Assembly (NCBI GenBank): GCA_029891385.1
Contig: CM057235.1
Span: 20,143,120 to 20,207,119, forward strand
Reading direction: 5' to 3'
Source of the DNA: Erythroxylum novogranatense
Taxonomy: Eukaryota; Streptophyta; Magnoliopsida; Malpighiales; Erythroxylaceae
Length of the DNA: 64,000 nucleotides
Part shown: positions 25,149 through 35,800 of the stretch, piece by piece
Position numbering within the stretch: the first letter of the stretch is position 1
Layout of the letters: the number at the start of each line of letters is the position of its first letter
Position numbers and translations under genes: made by a program
Notes under the pieces: model-generated
What the model was told of the DNA's origin: nothing
The model's database searches: none
Seen by the model: only the letters and a program-made list of their open reading frames with translations

Positions 25149-25899
25149 ATGAAGGTACCTATCCCTAACTGCCTAAAAATTCCATAACACATGTTTTAAA
25201 AATGTCTTCTAACACCTATATAACTCTCTCATATTGTCCATCCGTTTATGGGTGAAAGGTTGTGCTGAAGCTCAACCGAGTACCCAAAACTGTTAGCAGA
25301 CTTTTCCAAAATTTTGATGTAAATCATAGGTCTCGATTAGAAACAATAGGCAATGACACTCTATATAGCCAAAAAAAAAACTCATTTATATACAACTTAG
25401 CTAATCGATCCATAGAATAGTCAGGTCAAACAGGTATAAAGTAAGCTGATTTGATGAGCTGTCCATTGTAACTCATACTACATCATACTTTCTCTGTGTG
25501 AGGGGTAGGCCTGTAACAAAGTCTACGGTGATATTATCCCATTTTGCATTCACCTATTGCAAGTCAAGCACTTACACATAATCTACCACATCATGCTTCA
25601 TTCCTGGCCACTAGTAATGTTGTTTAAAGTCTTAGTACATCTTGTTACCCGTAGGATGCATGGTGAACACAATCTTCATGCAATAATTTCTTCTTCAAGT
25701 CCTTTACTGCCAGTACATATAGTCTACTCTTGAAGTATAGATTTTCGTCATGTTTTATTAAAAAATCAGTCATTTTCCCTTCTTTTACTACTTGTATAAT
25801 TTGTTACAACTTGACTTCATCTTTTAGTATGGTATCTTTCAGCCAGTACGAGCCAATATGGTACAAAATCTATAATATTAGTAATAGTTCCACATAGAC

Positions 25900-26581
25900 A
25901 AATGTCAAACTTCAAGTAAAAATAAGAACATATTTTTTTAAAACAAGAAATGCATTCAAACTATTTGATGGTTCTCTCACTCTTTACAACATCATCGTTA
26001 TTATTTATTTTTGACATCTTTGATCAGCATATAGTTTCCTTGTGACATACTTCAGTCTATAGTTTTATTCAGCTGAGAAAAAGAAAAAGAAAAGAACGGA
26101 TTTTGTATGGAAAGAAGTCAAATGGATAGGTTGAATAAAATTCAAGTTCCATCGTGCTTACTCCTGTCCATTCTCCCATTGTGGCTAGATCCCCAGCCAG
26201 GAAAACATATGCCCATTTAAATCCACTTTTTGATTAATCACGTGCTCCAAAACTACTAAACTTTGGGGTTCTGTTTCGAAAGTCTTATTAATGGCTCTCT
26301 TAAGTGTTTTGAACACGAACAAGTTTCAAAGAGGATCCATTTAGCCAGTTTCTGCAATGATATCCAAATGGGATCAGGGAGCATTACATTTTTCATGCTT
26401 CCATTCACCCATGGAAGGAAGACAAAGATGAGAACCGCTTTTTTATAAGCTCGTAATTATCGTTTTCATGAATTACTAATCATCCTCATAGAAGTACATC
26501 AAAATTTACCACGCCTAATGGCATCACTACAGACCTCATTCTCAAGCTGACAGTTTTTGGATGACCCTATTGTTTGCCAAT
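25900..26581. other. Spacer and RRP15 3' UTR
   Basis: No ORF or repeat family recognised. The part next to 26582 is expected to be the RRP15 3' UTR. Confidence 0.45.
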
Positions 26582-27170
26582 TCAATCGTCATCAGAACTA
26601 CTATCCTCAGACATCCTCCCAATGTCATCTGCTACTGCCGTATCCTGCACAAATATATTGTACAAACAAGAATTAACTAGAAGTATCAAAACCCCACTAG
26701 GCATTTCCACGCTTGGTGCACATATATAGAGAGGTGGGTAGAGAACATGCTATGGCTAAAGTTCATACCGGCATTTTATCCCAGTCCTTAAACTTGGAGC
26801 TTGTCAGCATGTAGTTATCACGTAATGGAGCCCAGGATGGCCCTTCAGCCTCAGCTGGGGTTGAAAATGAATTTACCTGCTTGTTGTCAAACAATAGCAT
26901 TGTGAAACATGTGAAATGCCACAGAAAGAGCAAATCAACACATAATAAGATGTAAAAAAAAGGGAAATAATAACTCTTTCGTATCACTTAGTAAGGGTTA
27001 AACTTAAAAGAGACAAATTCCAACCTTTGCAGAGGATATGGCCCCTGGCGTCTTGCCTAACTCAGAGAAGAAGGCTTCCTTCCTCCGCTTTTTTATCACT
27101 GAAAAGTTTAGGAAAAGGTTACTAGAGATTCTTGTAACATCAGTGAGTTAATATCAGTAAGTTAACATGG

Positions 27171-27209
<39 letters not shown>

Positions 27210-29383
27210 TCATAACATGATAGATTGACCATAGCAAAACTGGACTAATTTAAAATTCATAGTTCGTACATGTATCTTTGAAAAACCAATCCAAAATTTG
27301 CTCACAACAAGAACTATAGGCAAAGCAAACCATATGGCTTACAAGCTAACAACAATGCAATCCTAGATTATTTTCAAACATCAGATCAAGAAGGTATATT
27401 TCATCAAACTAGTTCCAGTCACAGCTACCCATCTTTAGTCAGGTAATCACTGTTGAGGACAGAACCATAAGAAAAGATATACAGAAGGCCCTAGGAAACA
27501 AAGGTAGAGCACCAAATTTGCAATACATGGCTAACGACACAGTGAGCGTGGAAAAATAAAAACAGGTCAAGTTAATCGGGAGAAGTGAGAACATTTAGAT
27601 GCAACACAAAAAGTAATCATAACTGTGAAAAGGGAGAGTATCCTTCAGCTCAATGTAGTGTAATATAATTATGAACAAGGTAGGCAATTACAAGAGGATT
27701 CAAAACCTGTTGTCAGTATTCGTACCTTTTGCATCTTTTGACCTTGAAGGATTAAGTCCTTTCTGTGCATTTTGCGCTTTGTTAACCTGTACAAAGATAC
27801 AAGCACCTCAATATCAGTAGAGTGACAGTGGTGATATTCTATATTGAAGATATTGGAATTGCTAAAAAACAAAGGATTCTATTAAGAACAAATCTGATAA
27901 AATTTTTAGTAAGAACTTACAGCATTAAATAGTTTGACCACTGGAACCGCAGCGACAAAAATCATGTTAGGAAAAATATAATACATTTTGATGCAAAAAT
28001 ACATAACATACACAACCGAAAACACATTATAATACCTCCTTTAGTAGCAACACTGATTAGAAACTTTTCATGGGAGTCTAGGTAATTAGCAGGCTTCAGA
28101 TGCCCTTTCTCTCCCAACTATCAGCAAATGAACAAAGTAATGAGTTAGACCTAACTGACACAGGCTTATAAGACCACAAAGAGAAAATTTTACACTTCTT
28201 CTAAATGTTTAAAAATGTTGAACAGAGTCTAATTTCCACCAAAGCTTCTACTTTTACATGTTACTGTCAGATTTCTGTCTACAATATTTTATTGGACGCA
28301 AATGAGAGAAGTATGGAGAAAGATTCTTTTATGGTATACAGGTATAAGTTGAAGTTTCTGGCTGCAGATTAATTTTTTGGAATTTGCTATAGAAAGAAAT
28401 TGGTACTAAACATTCTGAAAGTTGAAGAGTTACACAATACATCAGAAAGCTGCTATTGGGTCTGCAATTTTGAAATCTGCTTCTTAAATTTATACCAGCC
28501 TAAAATTAAGGTATTAAACTCATTCCTATATAGTTTTCACCTTGGCTCCTCTTGTTGGTGATTTCAGCAAGAATGGACTGTTTTGAAATGTTGCAGATGG
28601 ATGCTTAAGTTTCATTGAAAAGTTATTACCTAAGTGTGCTGCAGAGCACTTTTCTTTTTCCATCATTGAACTGAGACATCAAACATATATATGTATATAT
28701 ACAAACATCATACATTGATGCTCCAACAAAATAAATCCAATACTGGAATGGTAATGGCATCAGAAGTACCAATTGTTTCTCCTTCTTGGCCTCTCCATGG
28801 ACCTTTCTTTCCGCAGCCTCCTCGGCTAGCTTTTCTGCTAAAAGCTTCTTGTGGCCTGATAATACCGGTCCCTGCAAACCCACGAGACGTCACAAAATCG
28901 TCGTGAAAAAGTTTCAACCACAAAAGACAAGCCATAGCGAAGTAGCCAGCTCACCAATGAATCATTAGATACACTCTTCTTCATAATACTCTTGAAAGCC
29001 ATCCTAAATGCTCTACAACCCTCACTAAACTTAGTAATTCCAGGTTGAATTTCACCATCTTCTTCCTCAGTTTCAGAACCTTCACTATCATTCTCAAGTT
29101 CATCACTTCCGTCCTCCATATCACCATAATCATCACCATCCACATTGGTAAAACCCTCTTTATCATTAAGAGAGCCCTCTTCTTCGTCTTCCTCAACATC
29201 GGAGTTGTAGTCACGTGCCTTCTTCCGAAGGAATTTTTTCAACTTGGGGTCGATTTTTTTTACCCTCTCAGCCATACCCAGAAACGGTTTACGCTTCTTC
29301 ATCACCTTGTTCCCTTTCCTGTGCCCTACCTTCCTCTTTCTAGAGGATATAACCGTTTGTGGAATATGGCTTTCCTCCGCCAT
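26582..29383 (-). CDS. RRP15: RRP15-like ribosomal RNA processing protein
   Basis: Nucleolar protein of the 60S pathway, required in yeast for maturation of 27S pre-rRNA. Minus-strand exons in order: 29383-28955, 28871-28770, 28117-28036, 27940-27921, 27786-27726, 27098-27025, 26876-26769, 26644-26582 (TGA). Every border is GT..AG and all phases close, giving 312 aa. The N-terminus is Lys/Arg-rich (nucleolar-signal-like, residues 13-60), followed by an acidic Asp/Glu stretch (about 60-110). The conserved Rrp15 domain follows: FSEGCRAFRMAFKSIMKKS, GPVLSGHKKLLAEKLAEE, HLKPANYLDSHEKFL, ATKGVVKLFNAV, RRKEAFFSELGK. The C-terminus holds GPSWAPLRDNYMLTSSKFKDWDKM and a SDDD acidic end. The start at 29383 is the first ATG of the open frame, with the basic N-terminus expected for the family. 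It is transcribed divergently from the repeats at 29570 and up. Confidence 0.94.
27173..27205. repeat. (AT)n microsatellite in RRP15 intron
   Basis: Uninterrupted AT dinucleotides in the intron between the exons at 27726 and 27098. Confidence 0.92.
27921..27940 (-). CDS. RRP15: RRP15 20-nt microexon
   Basis: On the minus strand the acceptor TTCCAG precedes 27940 and the donor GTAAGT follows 27921. It supplies the residues linking ATKG to NKAQ (VVKLFNA) and converts phase 1 to phase 0. Without it the flanking exons do not join in frame, which supports it. Confidence 0.82.
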
Positions 29384-29569
29384 GTGATTTTTTTCTTTTC
29401 AAATGGTTAACAACAATGGTGGTGCTACTTTGCTCTCTTGTCCCTAACTGGAGAAGGAAAGATTCGGGCTTTCCTTGTTGAAAACCCTAACGTTATTTTC
29501 CATCACAACGTTTAATTACACAAGTAGTATTAAATCCTTGTATAAAATAATCTTTTCATTACATTTAAG
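29384..29569 (-). promoter_or_regulatory. RRP15: RRP15 promoter-proximal region
   Basis: Short interval between the RRP15 start codon and the foldback repeat. It must hold the 5' UTR and core promoter, unless these extend into the repeat. A telobox-like AAACCCTAA occurs at 29482-29490, an element known from promoters of plant ribosome-biogenesis genes; its role here is inferred. Confidence 0.5.
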
Positions 29570-29744
29570 TACGGAAGTTAATAATTATCCAGCTCGACCT
29601 GTGGTCAACAAGTTTGGCCCGATTAAACCGCCCCACGGGCCAACATACCCAGCTAGCCCGTGGGTATGTTGGCCCGTGGGGCGGTCTAATCGGGCCAAAC
29701 TTGTTGACCAAGGGTCGGGCTGGATAATTATTGACTTCCATACT
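29570..29744. repeat. Foldback inverted repeat (about 175 bp)
   Basis: Two arms of about 80 bases are nearly exact reverse complements around a centre near 29657: the left arm begins GTACGGAAGTTAATAATTAT and the right arm ends with its complement carrying a few changes. The arms are GC-rich (GGCCCGT, CCGCCCCACGGGCC). They resemble the subterminal sequence at 30259-30320, so this may be a foldback derivative of a hAT element. It lies about 190 bases upstream of the RRP15 start codon. Confidence 0.88.
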
Positions 29745-29796
29745 CCAAAAACTGACTTTCAAGATTCCAAGTTAGAATATATTAAGGAATGATATT

Positions 29797-30020
29797 ATCA
29801 AAATTTATGAGGACAAGAAGAGAGAAACATTAAAAGTATTGTCGAGTGTTCAAGGACGAATTGTCATAACAACGGACATACAAACAGATGCTAACCAAAA
29901 GAAGGGTTGCATGGCAGTGACGACATACTATATTGATAATGATTGGAAGTTATACAATACACTTTTAAGATATTTTATATTCTTTAATATTGTTATCATT
30001 TACTTTTTCATTATTTTATG
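29797..30020 (+). pseudogene. hAT transposase fragment
   Basis: The frame reads like the region after the zinc finger of plant Ac/RICESLEEPER-type hAT transposases: SSVQGRIVITTDIQTDANQ, KKGCMAVTTYYIDNDWKL. It is only about 60 codons long and isolated. It precedes, rather than follows, the hAT start at 30241, so it belongs to a different, mostly deleted copy. Confidence 0.8.
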
Positions 30021-30157
30021 AATTTATCTTACATGCTCATCTGGTTCTACTTTCTTCAGTCACTTAAAACTCTATTTTAGCTATTAGAAGATCGGTTTCT
30101 TGCCAAGGATAGTTTGAAAATAAAATCTTTCACAAGCTACAAAGCTCCCTTTTGTAG

Positions 30158-30211
30158 AAAATGACCCTTATAAGTACCCTATGTTGTAAAAAAATGACCC
30201 TTATAAGTATA
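30158..30211. repeat. Short direct duplication
   Basis: The sequence AAAATGACCCTTATAAGTA occurs twice, about 35 bases apart, just upstream of the hAT 5' end. No protein or family is recognised. Confidence 0.75.
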
Positions 30212-32384
30212 TGTGTTATGTCGTTCATCTGAGGCATGGTTAGGGATGCCAAAAATTGTCTAGCCCGACCCGTGGTCAACAGGTTTAGACTAGTCAAACT
30301 GGCCCACGGGTCGGGTCACGAGTCGACTAGGTATGGCCCGAGCCACTTTAGGTATAAGACAAAACAACCTTGTTTTGTTGAAATCAAAACGACATCGTTT
30401 TGCTTCTCATTAAAAGAAATAACAGAGCAGCCAACCTCCCTCCCTTCATCCCCGACCTCTCACCCAGCTATTGGTTCTATGCCTTCCACTCTCACTCACA
30501 CAACACTTTTCACTCCTCTGTTCTTCTTTTTCATGTCACGTTCTTCCTTTACTCTTCTTCTTCGTATCATCTGTCCTTTATCGTTGACTGCGTGCACGTT
30601 GAAGTCACCAACGCTCAAAACAACCAATAGTGAATGGTCCAACGTATTTAATAAGGTAATCTCTCATTCTCTATTCGTCAATTTGTTTTTTTATTAATAG
30701 TTGGTTGTTTTGAAAACTAATTTGGGTAACTTGAGAACTTTATATGTTAATATTAGGAATATGGGATAATGCATATAGAGTGTTTGAAAAAATGTCACAC
30801 TCATGATTGTTAGTTGTTTTGCTTCTTTATTAGATCACATGGTAATAGATGTTTGTGATGATAGTGAGAGAGTGAAAGAAGATTGCATATTGCTTGTTAA
30901 TGTGTTACTGAAATGAAATGTGAACTTGTGATCTGATTTGTGGTTGCGGACATATTGGTGTTGTGAAAGAAGAGTTGTTCCATTCCCTTTTCTCTCTCGA
31001 CTATAACTATTAAATGGGCACCCTAAATTACCTTTCTAGAAACTTGTATTCTTTAGCTTTCTTAGCAACCCTTCTCATTTACGGTTATACCCACTATTTT
31101 AGCTTTTTGTTCACATTTTTTTCATTTTACGACCTATTGAATCATTTTTTTTAAATCTCTTACAGTGATTCTAGATATGTGAATTACTGTAAGAGAACAA
31201 GCTATAAGATAGGATTCATTCTCTACATGAGCAGGATTTAGACCTACTGATGTCTTCAGGATACAATAATTGTACTCCACTTTCTAGGCTCGTGGAGATC
31301 ACCATCCTTGATTCTTTATCAATCTTCTCCTGAAGAGCTCTTGTAAATTAATGAACAATTCCTTGCAATGCATTTCTTAAATTTGAAGACAAGAAATGAC
31401 ACAAGTTTAGGAACTTAGTTGCTTCATCTAGTTGTTTTCTTCACAATATTTATGTGTATAAATTACAAAAAGAATTACAACCTCAACATCTTTGACATCC
31501 TTATCAGAAAGCAGTGAGTAGAATTTAAGGTATGAAAATATTATATTTTTGTGAGTCCCACATATCAGTGGAGCTTATTATCTAAAATCAAAAGATAATA
31601 AACAATACTATGTCAACATTGATATAATATTTAACTAACAACAAAGCAATATTGATATAGTATTGATGAATGTTGGGCATGACCACATGAGTTTTTGTTT
31701 GTTTCAAACAGTTATTTACAAGAGAACCATCGAATAATAAATTAGATATTAGTAGAGGTGGATGTAGCTAAAGAGTAATAACTACTGAGGCATCCAATTT
31801 AAAGATATTTCATTTACCAACCCTATAATTAGTAAATAGCACTGACTATGGTTTGTCAATGATTATTTACTTCGATAAAATTGTATACTCATAATCTATA
31901 CTTGTAAGTTGTACACATGTGACTTGAGTACTTAAATCTTTATTTCAATTTTAGCAAGACAAATACATTAAAGAGTTACTCTAGTAAAATTATTCTAAGT
32001 AAATGTCTTAGTGCATGTGAGTTGAATGCATATATTTAGGTTTCACTAATTTAAAAGTAGGATGTATATATACACAAAGATGGATTTATATGTCAAATTT
32101 AAAAGTGTAATGCAATGTTTTAGAGGATTAATACATATAGAATATTCTATATCATCTTTGTATTAATCCTCTAAATGATCAATCTAACTTACTTGGACAT
32201 TTTAGCATATTCAAAGTTTGGACTTTCTTTAATTTTCTTGAACATTTTGTTTTATATGGAATATTTTAATTAGAATGTAGGCAACATATTTTGATTAAGA
32301 ATGTTTCATTTCTTAATACAATCTTATTTCTAACCTAAGTATTTATATGTTTTTTTTCATATGGATGAGCATATTCTTCAATTG

Positions 32385-32860
32385 AGAGTTCTAATCCGAT
32401 ACCCAAGGTAAAAGTGGAAACTTCTATTCTGACACCAAGTGACAATAGAAGTTCAATTATAACTCAAGTTACTCAACATAAAAATGAAGTTTGGAATCAC
32501 TTTAAGAAGACTATATCGACTGACGGAATTGAAAAAGCATAATGCAATTATTGTCAAAAGTTGTATTCAAGTGGTCGAAAGGTAGAACGTCTCATTTAAA
32601 GAGACATATGGAATCATGTACTAAAAGGAAGATGGTTTTAGGAGGTCAAACATTTTTTACCACTAACCTTATGAAAGGAAAGAATGAAATGACCATAACA
32701 ACTTTTGACAACTATAGATAAAGGATTTTAATATGATAATTAAAGATGAACAACCAAAGACAGGAAAGAAATGACCATAACAACTTTTGACAACTATAGA
32801 TAAAGGACTTTAATATGATTATTAAAGGTGAACAACCATTATTGATGGTTGAAACCAAAA
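32385..32860 (+). pseudogene. hAT BED-zinc-finger transposase N-terminus, broken
   Basis: The expected BED ligands are readable across a frameshift: CNYC at about 32552-32563, and HLKRHMESC in another frame at about 32593-32619. Stops at several points prevent a functional product. An internal duplication at 32687-32850 repeats the segment after the finger. Confidence 0.75.
32687..32850 (+). repeat. Tandem duplication of about 82 bp within the hAT remnant
   Basis: GAAATGACCATAACAACTTTTGACAAC... appears at about 32687 and again at about 32769, both followed by AAAG[A/G]TGAACAACCA. A third partial likeness (ATGAACAACCGTTGTCAATG) starts near 32863. Confidence 0.8.
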
Positions 32861-32864
32861 AATG

Positions 32865-35800
32865 AACAACCGTTGTCAATGAGCGGTCAATTTTGGCATC
32901 GTTACGTTAGTCAAAATAAAATAACTAGACTTACTACTATAGCAATGGTGAGTCTAGGTCGATCCCATATAGGGGGTTGAAAGAAGAAAATAAAATGAAA
33001 CTAACTAATAAAAACAAATTAAAGAAAACAAAAAAAATGATAAAAGTGGATAATTCGGTAAGTACTCGATTCTTTGGTTCAATCTCAGCCAACACTCTAA
33101 TTAAGCATATTTCATTAATTTGTTGTTCTCAACCCTCTCCTAGCAACTATTAATTATGAGTTAATAATTAACCCGAGTTTTCTCTTAAGTTTTGTCTAAT
33201 CAAGATACAAACGTTAATTAAACCTTATCACCGAATAACCTAGGATATGATCTCTATATTTAATTAGGTAGTAGCATTACGAATTACAAAAACCGGTTAA
33301 TCAAGGTAACAACCACATGCAATGCATCATTTAACCTAGGTTATATTATTCCTAATGATTACGAATCATTAGTCGCTACGCATGAATTTCAACATAACAA
33401 TTACGGATTATATCGAAATTCTAGTAATGGATTTGCAATTAACGATTCAATGAACGCATTAAAATCATCATCTCATAATACCCAATGGGTTCATACACAA
33501 ATAACCGAATAATAACGAATGTCTGATTATCCATACATGAAACCAAATCAATTAACATAGGATAACACAATCAATTTCTAATGAGAGAAAAAAAACAACA
33601 AAATAATAAAAAATACTTAACCCGAGTCGTCAGCATTGATGTCACCTCCAAACTAGTGTCGGGATGTCTAGCTCTTCATCGGTCTTTCCCGAAAAAAAGC
33701 TTCAGCCCTATGTTGTAGCCCCACTGAAGACCCATTTGTTTTACCTCTTACATAGCCCTCTATTCTCCTCTCTTTGGTACTGCAGCTTTGATGGGACAAT
33801 TAAAGTTTAATGGACCATGCTACTGTTCACTACCCTCTCTCACACCACTCAACACCGCACTCTCACTGTCCCTCGTGCCACCAAATCACCAAGCCCTCTC
33901 CACGCCGCTCACTACTGCTTGATTTGACAATTTAGCTCCCAGTTTTTAGTCCACACTCCTGAAGCTTAAAACCTTCGCAACCTTCCTAGCTCCTCGTATA
34001 TGTGCTCCTCTTCTGTGTTTAATGCAGAAAATTGTGTTAAACACAGACCTATCATGCACGCAACTCTCCTCCGATGTGACGAATCCCTTTGCCTGTTGCT
34101 TGCCCACTGTAACATGATGGGACAATTAAGGTTAGGTGTTTACTGTCATCGCCTATACTCACACTCTTTGCGCACCCGTCTGCTCCCTTATGCATTTTAA
34201 GTAAAACGCTTGCATTAAACACAACGTCTGTGTCGAACGCAGATGTTGTCTGCATTTTATCCTCTATGCTCTACCAATTTCTTCTAGCCATTTGGTCCAA
34301 CATTTTGTTGTATCGTTTTATACAGCTCTTTAGACGTTGCCTGCTCAGTTGCTTCTTGACATTTTGTTTTGCTTCCATTGTCGTTTTGATATTTTTCTTT
34401 ATCCACCTTATTTTTCCAGCTGCTATGGTTCCACTTCTTTTGGGCTAAATTTGTTCACTTCTTGTTTTATGAAGACAAGTAAAAATTAATCTTAAAAAAA
34501 TGGCCCAAACATTATGCTTTCCACTCACTTTAATTTATTTGCTTCCAAATTGTACCTAAAATCATATATGAATTAAACTAAGTATCTTAAGTATTTTCGT
34601 ATCATTACTCACTAAGTGTAAATGATTAAATGTGTCAACAATTAAACACATATCAATTTTTCCCACACTTAACTTTTGATCGTCTTTGGACAAAAGATCC
34701 AAATTAAGCTCAAAGACCTGAAACATTTACTCAATTCCTATATTTTCCAAGAAAATATAATCACAAGCAAAGATGAGTAACTTTCAAAAATCATAGCAAG
34801 ATGTCAACATTCGAAGCATTTACTCATGATCAATCAATATTCTTCATCTTCAAAAACTGAGTAATCTAATTGTAGACTCAAAAAATGTGTTTAACTAAAA
34901 TATATCTACGGGTACACTCAACACCATTCATAGTCATGACAATCCACAACGTTACATATCATTTCATTTCTCCACCACTAATGTTGACATGCAAAATCAT
35001 GAATCAAAGGACTTTTTAAGGTTGTAATGTAGGCAAAGGTAAGGTGAGAGGTATTTGGGTCAAGTAGCATGAAAGTCAACAAAACTAGTGAAACAAAGCA
35101 ACACTTATTAAAAAATGGGTACCGTCAGCTATGACGAATGCAACGATTTTTATTTCACAATCCTATTCAGCTCTCATACACAAACCACATGAAGCATATA
35201 TCAATCCGAATGAATCACTCATATAATTTATGCCAATAAAATCATAAGAGTGAACCTTCCAAGCCAACCTCTACCTCATATTCAACATGCTCAAATATCA
35301 CATTCATTACAACTCTAGGAAGATGCATTAATCATGAATAACTTTACAAACTCATATGTACTTTCTCCTTGATAAATTTATTTAAACAATTTTTCTTTTT
35401 TTCATTTTCTTTTCATTGCCTTTTTTTCTTTTTTTCTTTTGCTTATAAAAAATTAAAATAAACTACATCAACATGGGAATTTCAATGATAAGACATAACA
35501 AAACATCCTAACATTAACTAACCCACACATATGTACACCCCCATACTTACACTTTTGTACATCCACAAACTCACCAATCACAAATGTTCCACTGGCTTTA
35601 TGTCTTGGCTAGGACATTTGGTTAAGTATAAAGCATGTAATATGGTTGATACAAAAAGAAAGGCTAAAGCTCAAAGGGGTTTATCAAGAAAAAATCATGT
35701 CAATAGGATAGTTTTTTTATGTGGGTAATGTAGTTTATGAAAAACAAAGAATGCCTAATCATATCCATGTTAATGCATTTGATAAAAATATGGTCTTGAA

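Larger units (their letters stand above)
21061..25900 (-). mobile_element. Truncated Ty3/gypsy (Tekay/Del-like) element
   Basis: Minus-strand element of which only the integrase part, the 3' tail and the 3' LTR remain. Integrase traces run from about 25640 (WWPGMKHDVVDYV-like) to 24695. They are followed by a GAATTTCGAAGACGAAATTC-type tail near 24455-24480 that is characteristic of Tekay/Del elements, and then by the LTR. Gag, protease and RT are absent, so the 5' part is deleted. Its LTR side abuts the hAT remnant exactly. Confidence 0.75.
30241..32864 (+). mobile_element. hAT transposon remnant, 5' part
   Basis: It starts with TAGGGATGCCAAAAATTG, a hAT-like terminal sequence, followed by GC-rich GCCCGACCCGTGG subterminal repeats as in many plant hAT elements. 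A stop-filled transposase N-terminus follows at about 32385-32860 on the same strand: a BED zinc finger (VWNHFKK, then CNYCQKLY, then a frame-shifted LKRHMESC) and FDNYR further on. The body 30650-32370 has no ORF and may be leader intron. The 3' part is missing; a different element starts near 32865. Confidence 0.7.

Noticed and set aside
29565..29792. ORFs on both strands with near-identical peptides
   Set aside because: They reflect the foldback symmetry, not genes.
30236..30697. 153-codon ORF
   Set aside because: Lies in the GC-rich subterminal and leader region of a hAT remnant; composition is low-complexity.
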